NCBI GenBank assembly: GCA_903934925.1
Contig: CAIZPS010000007.1
Coordinates: forward strand, 1-41,204
DNA: 41,204 bases
From: an uncultured bacterium
GTDB taxonomy: Bacteria; Actinomycetota; Actinomycetes; S36-B12
Reading direction: 5' to 3'
Shown here: one piece after another, positions 40,560-41,204 of the stretch
Layout of the letters: each line of letters opens with the position of its first letter
Position numbering within the stretch: position 1 is the first letter of the stretch
Made by a program: the position numbers and the translations under genes
The notes under the pieces: model-generated
The model's database searches: none
Told to the model about the DNA's origin: nothing
What the model saw: only the letters and a program-made list of their open reading frames with translations

Positions 40560-40595
40560 ATGGCTGCCTCTCCCGCGCTCAGGCGCACCAGGTGA
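40560..40595 (+). CDS. Leaderless 11-codon mini-ORF coupled to the secreted protein
   Basis: ATG to TGA encoding MAASPALRRTR. A leaderless -10 box ends 6 nt upstream, and the TGA overlaps the GTG of the next gene (GTGA at 40592-40595). Ribosomes loading on the leaderless start would finish at the main gene's start. Its own peptide is probably unimportant. No homology recognised. Confidence 0.45.
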   Translation: MAASPALRRTR

Positions 40596-41204
40596 CCCCC
40601 GAGCGGGCGATCATCTGGCGTGTTCGTTCCGCAGCGATCGCGCTCGTCGCTCCCGCTCTGGTGGTGACGACGGTGTCGATGGGCACCTCGGCCGCGGCTG
40701 CCCCGGCGGTTCGTGCTCCGATCCTCGTGACCGCCCCGAAGGCGGCTCCCGCCAGCACGGACTTCGAGGTGACCGTCAAAGTGCCGGCCGCAGCAGCCGT
40801 GCGCTGGGCGACCCTGTCCTCGTCGCGTGATGGCACCACCTTCACCCAGCTGTCCCGCTGGCGCGTGCCCGCCGCAGGCTCGACGAAGCCGTTCACCGTG
40901 CAGCCGGGGGATGCCATCGGGCGCATCTGGTTGCGCACCGAGGTCCGCGCCGGCCGGAACGTGACTCAGCAGAAGACGGTCACGGTGAGCGTGACCAACC
41001 CCTATCGGCCCTCTGAGCCGGACAACGCCCAGATTCCCGAAAGCGGGGTGCCCGTGACGGGCACCCTGTTCGGCAATCATCCGATCGTCGGAACTCCGGA
41101 GTTCGCGGGAACGGTCCGCTTGTGGGATGTCAGCACGTCGTGGAACCTGATCGAGCGCGAGCGCGGTCGTTACTCCTGGGGCGCGCTCGATCGCGAGGTA
41201 GCCA
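40592..41204 (+). CDS. Secreted protein with N-terminal domain of a TIM-barrel glycoside hydrolase-like family (cut by window end)
   Basis: The first 204 codons only. Residues about 9-38 (basic residues, then AAIALVAPALVVTTVS, then ASA-like AAAAP) are a signal peptide. About 40-125 form a beta-rich domain (FEVTVKVPAAAAVRWATLSSS...VTVSVTNPY) like a fibronectin/Ig-type fold. From about 140, TLFGNHPI and the segment VRLWDVSTSWNLIERERGRYSW resemble the start of (trans)glycosidase-superfamily proteins (the xLWDxGxxWxxxExxxGxYxWxxLD pattern of GH39/GH5-like families). The catalytic residues lie beyond the window. GTG 40592 has no separate Shine-Dalgarno and overlaps the mini-ORF stop. Confidence 0.7.
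   Translation, partial: MTPERAIIWRVRSAAIALVAPALVVTTVSMGTSAAAAPAVRAPILVTAPKAAPASTDFEVTVKVPAAAAVRWATLSSSRDGTTFTQLSRWRVPAAGSTKPFTVQPGDAIGRIWLRTEVRAGRNVTQQKTVTVSVTNPYRPSEPDNAQIPESGVPVTGTLFGNHPIVGTPEFAGTVRLWDVSTSWNLIERERGRYSWGALDREVA

Overview
The window is a gene-dense, high-GC stretch (GTG starts common, almost every gap under 110 bases, the largest about 270) from an actinomycete. The order of the core genes matches a neighbourhood well known in Actinobacteria, corresponding from memory to M. tuberculosis Rv2172c-Rv2196: qcrB-qcrA-qcrC-ctaE, trpD, a DEDD/GIY-YIG nuclease, an NlpC/P60 hydrolase, a FadD15-type ligase, an SRPBCC protein, an ArsA-like ATPase, plsC, class II DAHP synthase, a Ser/Thr kinase, a prenyl synthase and metF. 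The genus cannot be named from the sequence alone. The organism is aerobic (cytochrome bc1-aa3 branch) and very probably carotenoid-pigmented.

Layout. 1-4337 (minus): the 3'-truncated qcrB, then qcrA, qcrC and ctaE. 4414-6092 (plus): a degenerate receiver protein and trpD. 6111-7952 (minus): exonuclease/GIY-YIG fusion. 8010-10713 (plus): zinc-ribbon protein, class A beta-lactamase-like protein, small CxxC protein and a secreted NlpC/P60 hydrolase. 10749-12542 (minus): fadD. 12644-16521 (plus): metallophosphoesterase, a 27-bp tandem repeat, SRPBCC protein, ArsA-like ATPase with a broken P-loop, small acidic protein, ROK glucokinase. 16565-17757 (minus): small membrane protein and lipase/esterase. 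17854-18606 (plus): plsC. 18600-21095 (minus): FUSC protein and glycerol kinase. 21248-24155 (plus): phosphofructokinase with pyrophosphate-type residues, DAHP synthase, methylguanine methyltransferase. 24255-27590 (minus): an ALDH7 operon with an FAD oxidase, probably for pipecolate/lysine breakdown. 27652-30145 (minus): PASTA kinase and a NadR-like P-loop protein. 30194-34485: lycopene cyclase halves crtYc/crtYd facing crtE-crtI-crtB. 34538-36994 (plus): metF and a CPA1 antiporter. 36978-40503 (minus): cruF, a family 2 glycosyltransferase and a second CrtI-type desaturase. 40560-end (plus): an 11-codon mini-ORF coupled to a secreted protein that runs off the window.

The two carotenoid clusters together would build GGPP, phytoene, lycopene and a one-end-cyclised product, then hydrate, desaturate and glycosylate the open end. 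That predicts a monocyclic, hydroxylated carotenoid glycoside.

Two patterns cut across the window. First, about a dozen starts lie 6-7 nt after a TAnnnT -10 box, which is the signature of leaderless mRNAs. Second, short tandem duplications recur at gene boundaries. At three of the seven convergent junctions the duplicated unit carries the palindrome CTAG: the plus gene stops in one copy, the minus gene stops in another, and two of the three units carry a perfect hairpin. This junction pattern is the most unusual thing in the window. I see no tRNA, rRNA, CRISPR array, transposase or phage gene.
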